From: an uncultured Eubacteriales bacterium | Lineage (GTDB): Bacteria; Bacillota; Clostridia; Christensenellales; Borkfalkiaceae | Assembly (NCBI GenBank): GCA_900543915.1 | Contig: UQTB01000019.1 | Span: forward strand, 1 to 43,081 | Direction: 5' to 3' | Length of the DNA: 43,081 bases | Shown: positions 1 through 7,680 of the stretch, in pieces | How the letters are laid out: each line of letters opens with the position of its first letter | How positions within the stretch are numbered: position 1 is the stretch's first letter | The notes under the pieces: generated by a model | Database searches by the model: none | What the model saw: the letters and a program-made list of their open reading frames with translations, nothing else | What the model was told of the DNA's origin: nothing | Made by a program: the position numbers and the translations under genes

Positions 1-54
1 AACTCGCGACATTCGCCTTGGCAAGGCGACGCTCTACCACTGAGCCATTCCCGC
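1..54 (-). tRNA. tRNA-Gly (GCC), 3' part cut by the window edge
   Basis: Read on the minus strand, the sequence starts GCGGGAATGGCTCAGTGGTA, a typical tRNA acceptor strand and D arm. It continues with a CGCCT/AGGCG anticodon stem around the loop TTGCCAA, giving anticodon GCC (glycine). The T arm and 3' acceptor end lie beyond base 1. A sigma-A-like promoter lies just upstream. Confidence 0.9.
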
Positions 55-66
55 ATTTGCCTTTAC

Positions 67-95
67 AATTTATCAGATTTTATGAAAAAACGCAA
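67..95 (-). promoter_or_regulatory. Promoter for the tRNA-Gly gene
   Basis: On the minus strand TTGCGT and TAAATT are separated by 17 bases, and TAAATT ends 12 bases before the tRNA 5' end. Confidence 0.5.
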
Positions 96-188
96 GCATT
101 TCGCACGGCTTTTTCAAATTTTTTCGGAAAAAAGATCAAAATGCTCTTTTCTTGTCCTGCGGCGCTGCCAAGCGGGGAAAAGGGAGAA

Positions 189-208
189 GGCGGCTGAAAA
201 CAGCCGCC
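189..208 (-). terminator. Hairpin terminator of the glycosyltransferase gene
   Basis: The stem GGCGGCTG/CAGCCGCC with loop TTTT (minus strand) begins 5 bases after the glycosyltransferase stop codon. The following T tract is interrupted by C residues, so it may be a weak terminator. Confidence 0.6.
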
Positions 209-213
209 TCCGT

Positions 214-1284
214 TCAGTCGTTTTTTTGCTGCAGCGCCCGATAGAACGCGTCGTTTGATTTCGCAACCGAGCCGTACGGTTTCAGTGCGAGGGCTTTTTC
301 GTTGTCCTCGACGGCGCGCGTCAGTTCGCCCAGGTAGTAGTGGCAGAGCGCCGTCTGCACATAGGGGATATAGCCGTAGCAGTCGGGCTGCAGAAAGGCG
401 AGCGTCTCGCGGGGGAGCGGGCGGATTGCCTGTTCGTACCAGTAGATCGCCTGGCGGTAATCCTTTTTGCGCATGAAGTTGACGCCGATTTCGCAGATCA
501 GTTCGGGGGAGGGAGGAGAGAGGACGAATGCGGAAAAGAGGGTGACGAGCGCTTCGTCCGGGCTTCTTTCCGCGCGGATGCGGGCGAGATTGATGTGCGC
601 CTGCAATTTGTTTTCGAGCATCGCGGGCTCTTTCAGGTATTGTTCGTACACGCTCTCCGCTTCGGTGTACAGTCTGTTGTAAAAGAGTTCGTTCGCGTAG
701 TAAAACTGCTGGCGCGCGGTCAGTTTTTTTCCGCCGGAAAGCAGTTTGAGATAGATTTTCAGGTTTCTTAAGGGATCTCCCGCCCGCTCCTTGCGGTGTT
801 CGACGGGGAAGTTTTCATAGACAATCTTTCCGTGCGGCACGATCGCCTCATGAACGGGATCTCTCCACAAAAAGTTCCCCTCCCGCCGCAGAATGCGTTC
901 GCGGTAATAGGTGAACGAGGGGTTGCCGCCCTCGTCGAACGCGGCGATATACGGGAGCATCACGACGTCCTCGTCCGTCCATTGTTCCTTGAGCCGGGCG
1001 ATGCCGCGGCGGCTGTCGTCGGGGAGCACGTCGTCCGCGTCCAGCCAGAGAATATAGTCGGAGGTCGCTTTGGAAAAGGCAAAATTGCGCGCTTTGGAAA
1101 AATCGTCGCACCAGGTGAACGGGTAGACGTGCTGCGTAAACGCGCGCGCGATTTTAACGGTGTCGTCCGTGCTTCCGGTATCCACAACGACGATTTCGTC
1201 CGCCAGTTCCGCGACGGAACCGAGGCAGCGGCCGAGCAGTTTCTCTTCGTCTTTGGCAATGATACATACGCTCAAAGTTTTCAT
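214..1284 (-). CDS. Family 2 glycosyltransferase with C-terminal TPR region
   Basis: The protein is 356 aa. The N terminus (MKTLSVCIIAKDEE) is the first strand of a GT-A fold, followed by EIVVVDTGSTDDT (UDP-sugar binding) and a DADD motif (DXD-type metal binding) near residue 82. The C-terminal half has alpha-helical TPR-like repeats (for example a YRQAIYWYEQAI unit). This matches the SunS-like/TPR glycosyltransferases common in Firmicutes, which transfer a sugar to a protein or glycan; the acceptor cannot be read from the sequence. I chose the start at 1284 rather than the longer frame to 1347 because the family begins at MKTLSVCIIAK. There is no ribosome site upstream, but a TACAAT box ends 5 bases before this ATG, so the message may be leaderless. 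Confidence 0.85.
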   Translation of the reverse strand: MKTLSVCIIAKDEEKLLGRCLGSVAELADEIVVVDTGSTDDTVKIARAFTQHVYPFTWCDDFSKARNFAFSKATSDYILWLDADDVLPDDSRRGIARLKEQWTDEDVVMLPYIAAFDEGGNPSFTYYRERILRREGNFLWRDPVHEAIVPHGKIVYENFPVEHRKERAGDPLRNLKIYLKLLSGGKKLTARQQFYYANELFYNRLYTEAESVYEQYLKEPAMLENKLQAHINLARIRAERSPDEALVTLFSAFVLSPPSPELICEIGVNFMRKKDYRQAIYWYEQAIRPLPRETLAFLQPDCYGYIPYVQTALCHYYLGELTRAVEDNEKALALKPYGSVAKSNDAFYRALQQKND

Positions 1285-1559
1285 ACTGTATTGTATGAAG
1301 CGGATTTTAAAAATTTTCATGAAAGGGAAAAGTGTTGCCAAGCTCACCGAAATAAGACAGAATTCGCCTCCGGGAGAGCGGGGAAATGAACAAGGGGCGA
1401 TAGAATAAAGACATGAAAAAACAAAGAAAAAAACGCCGTATCCCCGTCCGCCATCGAGAGGGAAACGAAAATACCCGCTTGCATCAATATCGCGGTTCTC
1501 CGTTTTTCTTTATTGGTTTTTAACAACGCATAATGCGCCGCACCTAAATAAAAAGAGGA

Positions 1560-1588
1560 TTGACAGACCTTCGATCCTGTATTATAAT
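1560..1588 (+). promoter_or_regulatory. Consensus sigma-A promoter
   Basis: A perfect TTGACA, a 17-base spacer and a perfect TATAAT. The predicted start is near 1595. The first downstream protein gene begins 335 bases later, so the promoter more likely serves the candidate small RNA at 1595-1738, possibly with read-through into the lipoprotein. Confidence 0.8.
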
Positions 1589-1594
1589 GGAATT

Positions 1595-1738
1595 ATAAAA
1601 AATGAAGAAAGAAGGGAAGCAAAGAATCAGGCGTTAAAAATAATTTTTAGGGAAGGGGGAGCCGCGAATGAGCGATTGAACTTGGCGCATACGAGAGCCG
1701 AAAGGCTGTTATTTTGTTTGCGCCATTTTGTTTTTTAC
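1595..1738 (+). ncRNA. Candidate structured small RNA, about 140 nt
   Basis: The stretch lies between a consensus promoter (1560-1588) and a terminator-like hairpin. GGCGCA (1684-1689) pairs with TGCGCC (1719-1724) and encloses a GAAA-capped AGCC/GGCT stem (1696-1707). The outer stem is followed by ATTTTGTTTTTT. The only ORF inside is 11 codons (from 1601). I do not recognise an RNA family. It could also be the leader of the lipoprotein gene. Confidence 0.4.
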
Positions 1739-1805
1739 AGTCAGTCATAACAATCATTAAGTTTATTTTGTGGGTTCTTTAAAATCTGAAATTGGAGGTG
1801 ATTTA

Positions 1806-1913
1806 TTGAGAATAATTTAAAAAGAATAACAGTTATATTGAAATTATGTCTTATAATTCTTTATAGTTGCTTTTTTTAGTGTAATGACTTGTAGAAATAA
1901 AATTGATGTCTGA
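1806..1913 (+). pseudogene. Decayed lipoprotein signal peptide
   Basis: A strong ribosome site (GGAGGTG) stands before TTG at 1806. The frame fails after four codons, but moving frame near 1820 and back at the T7 run (1871-1877) would give a basic start, a hydrophobic stretch (ITVILKLCLIILYSCFF) and SVMTCRNK, which resembles a lipobox, then a stop at 1911. It looks like the ruined 5' end of a lipoprotein gene, directly upstream of an intact one. The reading is an inference from two assumed frameshifts. Confidence 0.35.
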
Positions 1914-1929
1914 AAAAGGAGGGAAGTTT

Positions 1930-2778
1930 ATGGGGAAAAGAATTTGCGTCATGGCGGTTGTCATACTTACGAGCTTTTGCGTAACGGCATGTAATAAAAT
2001 GACAAAAGACGATTTGGTATGGACAAACGAAAACATTGTATATGCTTACGTCAATGCGGGATATGAGGACGACATTTTAAAGGATCTCGAAGGTTCGTTT
2101 GAATCGCTCTCTTTTCAAAAGGTCTATGCGGCAGAAAAGAACACGAATGAATATACGCCTTTATCGCTTCTTTTTATCTTGGACGAAAACGGAGCGGTAA
2201 CGCAAAGGGAGTTTATCGGTCTTTTAGAGCAGGATGAAAGGATCAGCTACGCAGACGGCAGGCGCGATCTTCCTTTTGAAACGGTGGACACGCGATACAT
2301 TGAAAGGGAAAAGGACACCGTTTCCGTCGGGGAAACATTACAATTAACTTTGGTGGGGAACATCGATTATTACGTCCAGCCGTTCGATTTTAAGGGCTTT
2401 TTCATAAAGCCTGTTGCGCAAAAGCGGTATAACGTGCGGTCTTTTCCCGGCGTCGCTCTCAAATCCGTAAAAGAAGCGTATAACGGGTGGTTTTATTTGG
2501 AGTTAGAAGAAGAGGGCTATTTTAACGCAGTAAAGGCGTGTGATATCGTTGCGCGTTTGCCTGAGATAGAGGCGGTCGAGAAGGACAAGCGCAATCTTGT
2601 CAGCGTCATTCCCCCGATCTGGCAGGTTTCGGACGAAACGATTGTAAGGCTGGAGACAAATTCCGAACATTATGAATCGGCAGTCGTTACGGGATTGAAA
2701 GCAGGGACGGCGACAGTTGACTATGACGGTGTAAAATGTGAAATTACCGTTCAATCAAAAGAGGAGAAACAATCGTGA
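1930..2778 (+). CDS. Putative lipoprotein with C-terminal Ig-like (BIG2-like) domain
   Basis: The protein is 282 aa. The N terminus has a short basic region, a hydrophobic core and a lipobox (VTAC, Cys at residue 20), so it should be lipid-anchored on the outer face of the membrane. The middle is rich in acidic and aromatic residues and unassigned. The last 50 residues (WQVSDETIVRL..., GLKAGTATVDYDG..., ITVQ) read like a bacterial Ig-like group 2 fold. The start at 1930 is preferred because GGAGGG lies 6 bases upstream; the frame extends to 1903 without a ribosome site. Base composition is AT-richer than most neighbours. Function unknown. Confidence 0.75.
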   Translation: MGKRICVMAVVILTSFCVTACNKMTKDDLVWTNENIVYAYVNAGYEDDILKDLEGSFESLSFQKVYAAEKNTNEYTPLSLLFILDENGAVTQREFIGLLEQDERISYADGRRDLPFETVDTRYIEREKDTVSVGETLQLTLVGNIDYYVQPFDFKGFFIKPVAQKRYNVRSFPGVALKSVKEAYNGWFYLELEEEGYFNAVKACDIVARLPEIEAVEKDKRNLVSVIPPIWQVSDETIVRLETNSEHYESAVVTGLKAGTATVDYDGVKCEITVQSKEEKQS

Positions 2779-2891
2779 AGCATAAAGAGAAAAAAGTTTT
2801 TGTTTTGCCGGATAACAGGAGTCATTGCCGATTGAAAACGGATATTGCGCAATCGGGCGGTATCGGATATGCAAAAGATCAGGCATACTGA
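2775..2891 (+). CDS. Possible 38-aa ORF coupled to the lipoprotein
   Basis: A GTG start overlaps the lipoprotein stop (GTGA) and has GAGGAG 8 bases upstream, a layout typical of translational coupling. The product is basic, 38 aa, without a signal peptide or recognisable motif. It could be a real small protein, or the decayed start of a lost gene. The following bases up to the next promoter (2892-2993) contain nothing I can assign. Confidence 0.35.
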   Translation: MKHKEKKVFVLPDNRSHCRLKTDIAQSGGIGYAKDQAY

Positions 2892-2993
2892 AGTGCTCAT
2901 TTTAAAGATGGCATAATGGGTAGGATGATTGACGAATCTTGAAATTTTTTTGAGTTTGCAGGAACGCAGACGATCTCCGTCTACGGCGTCCTC

Positions 2994-3022
2994 TTGACAG
3001 CGCGGCGGATTCCTGCTATAAT
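2994..3022 (+). promoter_or_regulatory. Consensus promoter of the GNAT gene
   Basis: A perfect TTGACA, a 17-base spacer and a perfect TATAAT. The start is expected near 3029, giving a leader of about 25 bases that contains GGGAAGG. Confidence 0.8.
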
Positions 3023-3052
3023 GGCGTAAATACAAAGAGGGAAGGTGAAACG

Positions 3053-3502
3053 ATGATCAGAAAGCCGACTGCGGCCGACCGGGAAAAATATATTGAGATC
3101 GCCGGCGAATTTTACGCGACGGACGCGGTGCTCCGCCCCGTTCCGCGCGCCTACTTGGAGCGGACGTTCGACGAAATGCTTTCCTCCGACTGCTATGCGG
3201 AGGGATATCTCTTCGAGCAGAAGGGAGAGATCGCGGGATATGCGCTCATCGCCAAGACCTTTTCGCAGGAGGCAGGCGGAAAAGTATTCTGGCTGGAAGA
3301 GATCTACGTGCGGGAAAAATTCCGCGGGCAGGGGATTGCGGCGAAGTTTCTGTCCTTTTTGATCGAGCGCGCAAACGCCTGCGGCGCGCGGCTGCGCCTG
3401 GAGGCGGAAAAGGAAAATGAAAAGGCCATCCGGCTGTATGAGCAGTTCGGCTTTGTGCCTCTGCCGTACGCGCAGTTTGTCAAAGAATTTGACAAGGCGT
3501 GA
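3053..3502 (+). CDS. GNAT family N-acetyltransferase
   Basis: The protein is 149 aa, a usual size for a single GNAT domain. The acetyl-CoA binding motif A is clear: a beta strand (WLEEIYVREKFRG) followed by QGIAAKFLSFL. The last strand region contains ENEKAIRLYEQFGFVPL, the family C-terminal signature. Such enzymes move an acetyl group from acetyl-CoA to an amine; the substrate cannot be predicted. The start has GAGGGAAGG upstream. The gene is monocistronic, and its last codons contain the -35 box of the RNase P RNA promoter. Confidence 0.88.
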   Translation: MIRKPTAADREKYIEIAGEFYATDAVLRPVPRAYLERTFDEMLSSDCYAEGYLFEQKGEIAGYALIAKTFSQEAGGKVFWLEEIYVREKFRGQGIAAKFLSFLIERANACGARLRLEAEKENEKAIRLYEQFGFVPLPYAQFVKEFDKA

Positions 3503-3517
3503 AAGTTGTGCTACAAT
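3489..3517 (+). promoter_or_regulatory. rnpB promoter, -35 inside the preceding gene
   Basis: TTGACA (inside the last codons of the acetyltransferase), a 17-base spacer, then TACAAT. The predicted start falls on base 3524, exactly where the RNA's terminal helix begins. Confidence 0.8.
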
Positions 3518-3523
3518 GAGAAC

Positions 3524-3868
3524 ACCCGAGTTAGTTATGCGTTCGCGGGCGCCGCAAGGCGCATGAGGAAAGTCCGAGCATCACAGAGCAGGGCGCCGGA
3601 GAAATCCCGGTGAAGGCGACTTCAAGGAAAGTGCAACAGAAATAAACCGCAGGGCGTTCGCCCTGTAAGGATGGAAAGGCGAGGTAAGAGCTCACCGTCC
3701 GCACGGTAACGCGCGGAGCCATGTAAACCCCGTCCGATGCAAGACAGGGAATCCGCTATTGGCTGCTCGTCAGGCGGGTTCGGTTTTTGTCGCTTGAGGC
3801 GGCCGGAGACGGCCGTCCTAGATAAATGAACGCACTCGACAGAACTCGGCTTACAGATTAACTCGGGT
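3524..3868 (+). ncRNA. rnpB: RNase P RNA, class A
   Basis: This is the catalytic RNA that removes 5' leaders from tRNA precursors. The conserved core is plain: GAGGAAAGTCCGAGC near the 5' side, ACAGAAA, AAGGATGGAAAGGCGAGGTAAGAG, and GACAGAACTCGGCTTACAG near the 3' end. The terminal helix is formed by ACCCGAGTTA (3524-3533) and TAACTCGGGT (3859-3868), which sets both ends. The layout fits the ancestral (A) type rather than the Bacillus (B) type. Its own promoter and terminator flank it. Confidence 0.96.
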
Positions 3869-3894
3869 ACCGGCGGTTTTACCGCCGGTTTTTT
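3869..3894 (+). terminator. rnpB terminator
   Basis: The perfect stem ACCGGCGGT/ACCGCCGGT with a 3-base loop is followed by a T run, immediately after the RNase P terminal helix. Confidence 0.9.
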
Positions 3895-3921
3895 GTCGCA
3901 TTTTTTGTTCGGCGGCAAGTG

Positions 3922-3960
3922 AAAACGCAAAAACGGCCTGTAAGTCTGTTTTTGCGTTTT
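3922..3960. terminator. Second, bidirectional terminator-like hairpin
   Basis: A 13-bp stem AAAACGCAAAAAC/GTTTTTGCGTTTT with A and T tracts on both sides. It lies between rnpB and the convergent trxB and could back up either. Confidence 0.6.
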
Positions 3961-4011
3961 TCTGTCGCAGACGGATTCATTCTGTTTTGCGCAGAAAAAA
4001 GATGAAAAACA

Positions 4012-4039
4012 GCGCTCCCGAAACAGCTTTCGGGAGCGC
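4012..4039 (-). terminator. trxB terminator
   Basis: A 12-bp stem GCGCTCCCGAAA/TTTCGGGAGCGC with a 4-base loop, followed on the minus strand by TGTTTTTC. Confidence 0.85.
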
Positions 4040-4047
4040 CGTCCGTT

Positions 4048-4953
4048 TCACGCTTCGTCGAGATAGGCGGCGGCGTGAATCGCCGCTACCGTCCCGTCCG
4101 CCGCGGCGGTCGTCAGCTGGCGGACCTGCTTTTCGCGGCAGTCTCCCGCGACGAAAAGTCCCGGAATGTTCGTTCTGCAGTCCTCGCCGGCGGCAAGGTA
4201 GCCGGAGGGGAGGGGCGAGAGCAGTCCCTTCAGAAAGGGAAATGCGGGCGCTCTGCCTACGGCCGCGAACACGCCGGACAGGGAAAGCGTTTCCTCCGTT
4301 CCCTGTCTGGCGATGACGACGCCCTCCACTGTTTCCGTGCCCAGCAGTTTTGTAACCGTCGCGTTGGTGAGAAAGGTCACGTTGGGGCGCGCGCGCAGCG
4401 AATCGACGTTTCTTTGATCGGCGCGGAATCCCTCCCTGCGGTGGATCAGGTAGACGTGTTCGGCGAGGTTGGAGAGGTAGAGCGCGTCCTCGAAGGCGGT
4501 GTTTCCGCCGCCCACGACCGCGACTTTTTTCTTGCGGAAAAAGGCCCCGTCGCACGTCGCGCAGTAGGATACGCCCTTGCCGATGAATTTTTCTTCGTCC
4601 GGAACGCCCAGTTTTCTCGGCTTTGCGCCCGCTGCGACGATGACGGTTTTCGCCTCATAGACCGCTCCCGCGCATACAACTGTGAATCCGCTCTCCTCCC
4701 GCCGGACTTCCAGCACGGTGTCGTAAGCGGCGTCCGCGCCCAGTTCCTCCGCCTGCGAGCAGAGCGCCATGGAAAAATCGGCGCCCGAAACGTGCGGGAG
4801 ACCGGGGTAATTATCCACCTCGGGCGAAACGAGAATCTGCCCGCCCGGCGCTTCGCTCTCGATGACGAGCGTTTTCTTTTCCGCACGCGCTCCGTAGATT
4901 GCCGCGGTCAGCCCGGCAGGGCCGCCGCCGATGATCACGATATCGTAGTTCAT
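4048..4953 (-). CDS. trxB: Thioredoxin reductase
   Basis: The protein is 301 aa, the normal length. It is a cytoplasmic flavoprotein that passes electrons from NADPH to thioredoxin. An FAD-binding GGGPAG fingerprint is at residues 9-14, the redox-active CATC at 131-134, a second dinucleotide site GGGNTAFEDA near 148, and the C-terminal FAD motif GDCREKQVRQLTTAAADG. The basic HRREGFRADQ after the second Rossmann motif agrees with NADPH preference. AGAGGA lies upstream of the ATG. Its promoter region is divergent from the exported-protein gene at 5037. Confidence 0.93.
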   Translation of the reverse strand: MNYDIVIIGGGPAGLTAAIYGARAEKKTLVIESEAPGGQILVSPEVDNYPGLPHVSGADFSMALCSQAEELGADAAYDTVLEVRREESGFTVVCAGAVYEAKTVIVAAGAKPRKLGVPDEEKFIGKGVSYCATCDGAFFRKKKVAVVGGGNTAFEDALYLSNLAEHVYLIHRREGFRADQRNVDSLRARPNVTFLTNATVTKLLGTETVEGVVIARQGTEETLSLSGVFAAVGRAPAFPFLKGLLSPLPSGYLAAGEDCRTNIPGLFVAGDCREKQVRQLTTAAADGTVAAIHAAAYLDEA

Positions 4954-4978
4954 ATCAAATTCCTCTTTTTTTAAAGTT

Positions 4979-5007
4979 ATTATACCATAGTATAACTCGT
5001 TTGTATA
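4979..5007 (-). promoter_or_regulatory. trxB promoter, overlapping a divergent promoter
   Basis: On the minus strand TATACA, a 17-base spacer and TATAAT. On the plus strand the same bases hold TTGTAT (5001-5006) and, 18 bases on, CATATT (5025-5030), which would serve the gene at 5037. The two -35 regions overlap. Confidence 0.5.
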
Positions 5008-5036
5008 GAAATTTTTGTTCGAGACATATTAATTTT

Positions 5037-5819
5037 ATGAAATTTTGGAAACGAATCGCGCTGTTATGCGCGTTGGCGGCCGTTTTTCCGGGGCTCGTCG
5101 GAGCTTCCGCAGAGCGGGAGGTGCCGGAGACGGAGATCATGCGGGCGAGCGGCTTTGTCGTGAGCGAACGGGAGGAAAGCGACGTCGTTTTGTCCGGGCG
5201 CTATCCGAACAAGGGACTGTATGCGGAGGATATCCGCATCGAAGTGCGCGAAAAAAAGACGGGAACCGTACAGCGCGTCATCCGTCCGGCAGAAGACGGC
5301 GGTTACCGCCCCTCCCTTCTGCTTCTGCCCTTTACTGACAGCGGATTGCAGCAGATCTACTATTCGGCAGACAGCGGCGGCAGCGGCGGTTACGGATATT
5401 TTTATGTCTACGACGCCGCGCCTGAGACGCCGCGCGCGCTCTTCGACTTCGAGGCGTTCGGCGAGGAGCACCCCTACACCGCGGAATACCGCGACAATTA
5501 CCGCGTGCTGGTGACGAACGGCAGCGAGAGCGGTTATCTGGATCTTTCGCTTCGGGATAAGGAATATCTCGACGGCCTTTACCGTGCGGACGGCACGCTG
5601 AAAGAGCCCGTTCGGGCGGAAGTGGGCGGCGTAAACGCCGCGTTCCCCTATTATAACCGCACGCAGGGCGTCTGGCAGCTGATGATCTGGATGCCTGTCA
5701 CCGGCCTCTACCAGGCGGACGCTCTGGGCGGGATTCAGTTTCTCGCCGCGGTCACAAAAACCGGTACGGAGCCGTATTTTACGGTGCTCGGGGGATATTT
5801 TCAGTCCCGAAAACAATAG
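5037..5819 (+). CDS. Exported protein of unknown function
   Basis: The protein is 260 aa. The N terminus has a type I signal peptide: KFWKR, a hydrophobic core (IALLCALAAVFPGLVG) and an ASA-type cleavage site near residue 25. The mature part is beta-rich with many Tyr and Gly residues and no lipobox or membrane anchor, so it is probably secreted. No family recognised. The frame opens at 5001, but 5037 puts the signal peptide at the start. There is no Shine-Dalgarno sequence; a CATATT box ends 6 bases before the ATG, suggesting a leaderless message. The strand opposite carries a long shadow frame. Confidence 0.75.
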   Translation: MKFWKRIALLCALAAVFPGLVGASAEREVPETEIMRASGFVVSEREESDVVLSGRYPNKGLYAEDIRIEVREKKTGTVQRVIRPAEDGGYRPSLLLLPFTDSGLQQIYYSADSGGSGGYGYFYVYDAAPETPRALFDFEAFGEEHPYTAEYRDNYRVLVTNGSESGYLDLSLRDKEYLDGLYRADGTLKEPVRAEVGGVNAAFPYYNRTQGVWQLMIWMPVTGLYQADALGGIQFLAAVTKTGTEPYFTVLGGYFQSRKQ

Positions 5820-5927
5820 AATTCCACAAAAACCAACGGGGAAAAACGAGATAAATCGCACGAAAGCGCACAATCGGTAAAAAAAGGCTTTTTACCGGAA
5901 AATCTTGGCAAAATTTTTTCATTTGCC

Positions 5928-5957
5928 TTGACTTTGCGCCGCCGTTCGCTTTATAAT
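5928..5957 (+). promoter_or_regulatory. Promoter of the alcohol dehydrogenase gene
   Basis: TTGACT, an 18-base spacer and a perfect TATAAT. The leader is about 60 bases. Confidence 0.7.
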
Positions 5958-6021
5958 AAGGACGGATTCAAAGCCGCAATCACGCGGCCGATCAAAAATA
6001 ATTTTTGCAGGAGGTAATATT

Positions 6022-7203
6022 ATGGCAAGATTTACACTGCCCAGAGATCTGTATTTCGGAAAGGGCTCTATGGAAACCTTAAAGACCCTCGAGGGGAAAA
6101 AGGCGTTTGTCGTCGTCGGCGGCGGTTCGATGAAGCGTTTCGGCTTCTTGGACAAGGCGATTTCATACCTGAAAGAAGCGGGTATGGAAGTTCAGCTCTT
6201 TGAAAACGTCGAACCCGATCCCTCTGTCGAAACGGTCATGAAGGGCGCTGCGGCGATGACCGCGTTCGAGCCCGACTGGATCGTCTCCATGGGCGGCGGT
6301 TCTCCCATCGACGCGGCGAAGGCGATGTGGACGTTCTACGAATATCCGAACGTCACGTTTGAAGAGCTGTGCATTCCCTTTAACTTCCCCACGCTCCGCA
6401 CGAAGGCGAAATTCTGCGCCATTCCCTCTACCTCCGGCACGGCGACCGAGGTGACGGCGTTCTCCGTCATCACCAACTATCAGACGGGCGTCAAATATCC
6501 TCTGGCGGACTTCAATATCACGCCGGACGTGGCGATTGTCGATCCGGAACTCGCAGAGACGATGCCCGCGAAACTGGTCGCCCATACGGGTATGGACGCG
6601 CTGACGCACGCGATCGAAGCGTACGTCTCCACCGTCGCCAATCCCTTTACCGATCCCCTCGCGATGCGCGCGATCGTGATGGTCGTGGAATATCTGAAGG
6701 ACTCTTATGACGGCGATATGGAGGCGAGAGAGCAGATGCACTACGCGCAGTGTCTCGCGGGCATGGCGTTCTCCAACGCGCTGCTGGGCATCGTTCACTC
6801 CATGGCGCATAAGACGGGCGCCGCGTTCTCTACCGGGCATATTCCGCACGGCTGCGCGAACGCGATGTATCTGCCGTACGTCATCAAGTACAACGCGAAG
6901 GACGAGCGCGCGAAGAAGCGCTATGCCGAAATCGCGACCGCGCTGAAGCTGGAAGGCAAGTGCGAGGACTGCCTGATCGACGCGCTCTGCGCCAAGATCG
7001 AGGAGATGAACAAGTACTTCGGCATCCCCAAGACGCTGAAGGAATACGGCATCGACGAAAAGGAATTCAACGAGAAAGTGGACAAGATCGCCGAGCTCGC
7101 AGTCGGCGACGCCTGCACGGGCTCCAACCCGCGCGCGATCGATCCCGCGACGATGGCAAAACTCTTCAAGACCATTTACGTCGGCGGAAAAGTGGATTTT
7201 TAA
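6022..7203 (+). CDS. Iron-containing alcohol dehydrogenase
   Basis: The protein is 393 aa, group III (Fe-dependent) type. It should interconvert an alcohol and an aldehyde with NAD(P)H in the cytoplasm. The nucleotide-binding GGGSPIDAAKA is near residue 94, then IPSTSGTATEVT, and the metal ligands lie in GMDALTHAIEA (Asp and His), HSMAH and GHIPHGCANA (His). The overall pattern resembles butanol/1,3-propanediol-type enzymes and the C-terminal half of AdhE. An optimal AGGAGG site precedes the start. It is a single-gene unit with its own promoter and a strong terminator. It is the only enzyme of a possible microcompartment type near the lone PduB-like gene, 3 kb away, but nothing links them directly. 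Confidence 0.92.
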   Translation: MARFTLPRDLYFGKGSMETLKTLEGKKAFVVVGGGSMKRFGFLDKAISYLKEAGMEVQLFENVEPDPSVETVMKGAAAMTAFEPDWIVSMGGGSPIDAAKAMWTFYEYPNVTFEELCIPFNFPTLRTKAKFCAIPSTSGTATEVTAFSVITNYQTGVKYPLADFNITPDVAIVDPELAETMPAKLVAHTGMDALTHAIEAYVSTVANPFTDPLAMRAIVMVVEYLKDSYDGDMEAREQMHYAQCLAGMAFSNALLGIVHSMAHKTGAAFSTGHIPHGCANAMYLPYVIKYNAKDERAKKRYAEIATALKLEGKCEDCLIDALCAKIEEMNKYFGIPKTLKEYGIDEKEFNEKVDKIAELAVGDACTGSNPRAIDPATMAKLFKTIYVGGKVDF

Positions 7204-7218
7204 GCACCGCAAGACATC

Positions 7219-7246
7219 GGGCGCGCCTTTTTAGGCGCGCCCTTTT
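7219..7246 (+). terminator. Terminator of the alcohol dehydrogenase gene
   Basis: A perfect 9-bp stem GGGCGCGCC/GGCGCGCCC, loop TTTTTA, then TTTT. Confidence 0.9.
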
Positions 7247-7249
7247 CAT

Positions 7250-7560
7250 TGAAATAATGGACGGCGTCATATAAAGGAGAATAACACAAGGGCAATGACG
7301 CCTGGCTCGGCAGGACAGTCGGAGACGTCGCAATTATTGAGGCGTATTCCGTTGCGGGGGCCCCTGCGCGCGTACAAAAAAGTTTGACGGCGAATAAATC
7401 AAATTGTTTCTTTGTTCCGCTTTGGGGATCAAAAAATAGGAGGCTCTGTTGCTGTTATGCTCGCCTGACGCGGAACGCATGCGCGCGGCGATTAAAGAAC
7501 GCCTGCAACAGGATAAAGAAAGTAATATTTTTCTTTTTAAAGATAAAAATACAAAAAAAC
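7250..7560. other. Gene-free stretch with inverted repeats
   Basis: I see no convincing gene. Two long-range inverted repeats are present: GGCGTCAT (7263-7270) with ATGACGCC (7295-7302), and GTTCCGC (starting about 7413) with GCGGAAC (about 7470). They may be RNA structures or remains of a mobile sequence; neither matches anything I know. Confidence 0.3.
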
Positions 7561-7562
7561 TC

Positions 7563-7591
7563 TTGTAATTTGACATTTTTTATGGTATGAT
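7563..7591 (+). promoter_or_regulatory. Promoter of the prepilin-like gene
   Basis: TTGTAA, a 17-base spacer and TATGAT. The predicted start is near 7598, leaving an 80-base leader full of dyad symmetry. Confidence 0.55.
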
Positions 7592-7601
7592 AAAAGCAAT
7601 T

Positions 7602-7652
7602 AAATGGGTATACCCATTTTTTGTCTGCCGGTTTCTGCCGGCAGACAAAAAA
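7602..7652 (+). promoter_or_regulatory. Two dyads in the prepilin leader
   Basis: First an 18-bp perfect palindrome, AAATGGGTATACCCATTT (7602-7619), at the expected transcription start. Directly after it is a strong stem-loop (7617-7652), TTGTCTGCCGG/CCGGCAGACAA, whose flanks add T/A pairs. The palindrome could be an operator; the stem-loop could stabilise or attenuate the message. Confidence 0.5.
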
Positions 7653-7680
7653 GCGGTCTATCCGGAAAAAGGAGAGTAGA

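Noticed and set aside
3869..3960. CRISPR-like pair of hairpins after rnpB
   Set aside because: The two hairpins differ in sequence and both look like terminators.
5064..5873. 269-codon minus-strand frame
   Set aside because: Antisense to the exported protein, which has a real signal peptide; the minus frame has no motif.
6163..7212. 349-codon open frame on the minus strand
   Set aside because: It is the antisense of the iron alcohol dehydrogenase; GC-rich codons produce long shadow frames. No ribosome site or family motif.
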